DNA from: Victivallales bacterium
Lineage (GTDB): Bacteria > Verrucomicrobiota > Lentisphaeria > Oligosphaerales > Lenti-02
Reading direction: 5' to 3'
DNA: 7,599 bases
NCBI GenBank assembly: GCA_018648945.1
Contig: JABGQJ010000370.1
Span: 1-7,599 of the forward strand
The translations under genes and the position numbers were made by a program. Under the pieces are notes generated by a model, which was not told the origin of the DNA, did not search any database, and worked only from the letters and a program-made list of their open reading frames with translations. This document shows, piece by piece, positions 6,085 to 7,599 of the stretch; positions within the stretch are counted from its first letter, which is position 1; each line of letters starts with the position of its first letter.

Positions 6085-7599
6085 CTATTTAGGGCCCGGC
6101 ATCGTGTAGAGCAACCAGTCCGTCCAGCCGTTCAGCGGATTCCCGTCGGCGTCCAGAGGCCGGATCTGGTAGTGGTATGTTTCGCCGGGGGCGGCAACCG
6201 CTTCGCCAGCGAGAACAAGATCGTCGGTCCCGGTGGCATCGGTCCAGACGCCCGAAACGAGGTTCGACGCCCGCAGCACGCGGATTTTCACTTGCGCCCC
6301 TGCCGGCATGTTGGCCCAAATCCAGGCGAAGGTGACTTGCCCGGCAACGGTCGTATCAGGGGTGGCAGCCACGAGCACCTGGTCGCCCGCCTCGGGAATC
6401 TGGTAGACACCCCAGTCACTCCAGACGCCCCGGTCGCCGTTGGCGCCGATGCTGCGAGCTCTGAACCAGTAGGTGTGTCCGGGCAGTGCCAGTTCGCCGC
6501 TTGGGGTGTACGGCTGGTCCGGGGGCAGGTCTGGCACCATCCAGGCTCTGTAGGCACCCTCATCGACGATGTAGAGCTCGACGCCCTGCGGCGCGATGCC
6601 GATCCAGTCGAAGACGATGTTGGGATCGGCATACGCCCCGGTGACCAAAGCCAGACCGGGCGCGGGATTGACGGTGAACTCGCCCACGACGCTCCACGCG
6701 CTGCGGCCGGCCTCATTGAAGGCCATTGCCGCCCAGCGGTACGTGCCGGGGCGCAGCGAGACTCCCGCGAGAGCCGGCTCGCCGGTCAGCTCGTTGTTGA
6801 CTACTGCCGTGCCTTCTTGCAGGCCCACGTACAGATAGTAGCCCGTGGCTCCGGGAACGGCTGTCCAGAAGAAGTCCACCATGGCCTTCCCGGTCGCGGC
6901 GTTCGGGTTGAACGCAAGGCCATCGCCCGGCGAGAGCAGGTCAGGCGCGACCGGAGCACCGGCGGGAGCAGGAGCCGTGACCGTGAACGGGTTGCCATCG
7001 GACCAGGCTTCGGCACGGGTGATCGGGTCTGCTGGGGCAAGGGGATTGTACCCCCGCACGCGCCAGCTGTAGTCGCCTGGGATCAACGGGATGAAGAGAT
7101 CCGAAACCGCGAGGGCAACCGGGAAGGCCTCGCCCTCGGCGGGGCGGGCCAATGGGCGGACGAGGCGCGTCACCACAGCTCTGGCGTTGCCATCATCGAC
7201 TTCCAGGACATATCCCTGAGTCGTGGGCAACTGGAAGGCAAAGCGAGCGCCGCCGGGGACGGGCGCTGCCAGTGGGCCGCTGGGATCACGCACGTCCACG
7301 CCAGTGGGAGCGGCGGGGTCCTCGTAGGACACGACAAAGCTGTTGCCCTCCTGCTCCTCGCCGAAGTCCCCATCGCCCTCTACCCAATAGGCAAAGTAGG
7401 GAGTGTAGGTGCCGGGCAGCAGCCCCGCAGTGGCGGCGCCCTCGCCAGTCATGTAGTCCTCCGGACGGAAGATGAGTTCACCGATTGCATCGTCGATCGG
7501 CAGCACGGCCGTCAGTTGCGTGTCTCCCGCACCGTTCGCGACCCGCACCCGGACAAAGGAAACGATCGCTCTTGCCGGCGGATCGGGAATGGGGAAGAG
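6085..7599 (-). CDS. Fibronectin-III-like repeat protein, C-terminal part (5' end outside window)
   Basis: The reading frame is open to base 7599, so the start lies outside; 504 codons plus the TAG stop are visible. The GTG at 7548 is internal, not a credible start, because coding-like sequence (SFVRVRVANGAGD) continues through it. The visible part consists almost wholly of about 90-residue beta-sandwich modules. Each has an early F-x-W or F-x-F strand, a Y-x-L-Y-V-like strand, a P-G-x-Y-x-W-R-x-R-like strand, and a closing W-S-x-W/F-T-V strand. Examples are PGDYSWRVRGYNP...WSDGNPFTV, PGTYRWAAMAFNEAG...WSVVGEFTV, PGHTYWFRARSIGANG...WSDWGVYQI and PGETYHYQIRPLDADG...WTDWLLYTM. There are four full copies and the end of a fifth. 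This is the classic pattern of fibronectin-III or related Ig-like surface domains. No membrane anchor or sorting signal is visible at the C-terminus (MPGPK). An extracellular or envelope role is inferred from the repeats and neighbours; no enzyme domain is seen in this part. Confidence 0.82.
   Translation of the reverse strand, partial: LFPIPDPPARAIVSFVRVRVANGAGDTQLTAVLPIDDAIGELIFRPEDYMTGEGAATAGLLPGTYTPYFAYWVEGDGDFGEEQEGNSFVVSYEDPAAPTGVDVRDPSGPLAAPVPGGARFAFQLPTTQGYVLEVDDGNARAVVTRLVRPLARPAEGEAFPVALAVSDLFIPLIPGDYSWRVRGYNPLAPADPITRAEAWSDGNPFTVTAPAPAGAPVAPDLLSPGDGLAFNPNAATGKAMVDFFWTAVPGATGYYLYVGLQEGTAVVNNELTGEPALAGVSLRPGTYRWAAMAFNEAGRSAWSVVGEFTVNPAPGLALVTGAYADPNIVFDWIGIAPQGVELYIVDEGAYRAWMVPDLPPDQPYTPSGELALPGHTYWFRARSIGANGDRGVWSDWGVYQIPEAGDQVLVAATPDTTVAGQVTFAWIWANMPAGAQVKIRVLRASNLVSGVWTDATGTDDLVLAGEAVAAPGETYHYQIRPLDADGNPLNGWTDWLLYTMPGPK
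6103..7311 (-). repeat. Four tandem fibronectin-III-like protein modules
   Basis: Module boundaries by the recurring pattern are about 7311-6976, 6954-6667, 6657-6394 and 6387-6103; the tail of a fifth lies at 7599-7324. The modules share the W/F core positions and the PG-x-Y-type turn, but overall residue identity is low. They are therefore anciently diverged copies, not a recent DNA-level tandem repeat. The first module carries an insertion (about 15-20 residues) before its WS strand. Confidence 0.65.

Noticed and set aside
6074..6100. Small hairpin GGGC/GCCC around the stop codon of the fibronectin-like gene
   Set aside because: Only four base pairs, overlaps the coding end, and has no T-run.
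7546..7548. GTG as the start of the fibronectin-like gene
   Set aside because: The frame continues open and coding-like to the window edge, and there is no ribosome binding site before it, so the gene is simply cut by the window.
1..7599. tRNA, rRNA, CRISPR array, insertion sequence or phage genes
   Set aside because: Nearly all bases are in minus-strand genes, the gaps are under 100 bases, and no cloverleaf, spaced repeats, terminal inverted repeats or transposase motifs were seen.

Overview
The window is GC-rich (about 60-65% by eye) bacterial chromosome, and every convincing gene lies on the minus strand, so transcription runs from the high to the low coordinate. The organism is very likely diderm. 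One gene encodes a signal-peptide-bearing protein that looks like an outer-membrane beta-barrel and ends in Phe, and two neighbours encode large, probably exported repeat proteins. The style of these envelope proteins would suit a PVC-type lineage (Kiritimatiellota, Lentisphaerota or Verrucomicrobiota), but that is a guess and not a placement.

Region A (7599 down to 2681) holds three envelope or surface genes in a row: the 3' part of a gene for a protein built of about 90-residue fibronectin-III-like modules, a predicted outer-membrane beta-barrel protein, and a secreted protein. The secreted protein has an N-terminal beta-propeller, a middle beta-rich part and two C-terminal 'GWNLLSVP' modules. 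The gaps are 81 and 35 bases with no clear terminator, so the three may be co-transcribed. Their precise roles cannot be read from sequence.

Region B (2680 down to 2583) is the boundary. It carries a strong imperfect hairpin just after the propeller gene and a good sigma70-type promoter (TTGCAA, 18 bases, TATGAT) aimed at the next operon. The -35 box lies inside the hairpin.

Region C (2582 down to 1) is a housekeeping cluster: yjbQ (UPF0047), acpS (holo-ACP synthase), a 70-base AT-rich spacer, cinA (two-domain nucleotide-salvage/competence protein) and the first 135 codons of recA, cut by the window edge. yjbQ-acpS (16-base gap) and cinA-recA (13-base gap) are tightly packed pairs. The cinA-recA coupling is known from several phyla; yjbQ and acpS directly upstream are the less familiar part. 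I saw no RNA genes, mobile elements or CRISPR arrays, and nothing that amounts to a clearly new system. The most interesting items are the architectures of the surface proteins and the regulatory junctions.
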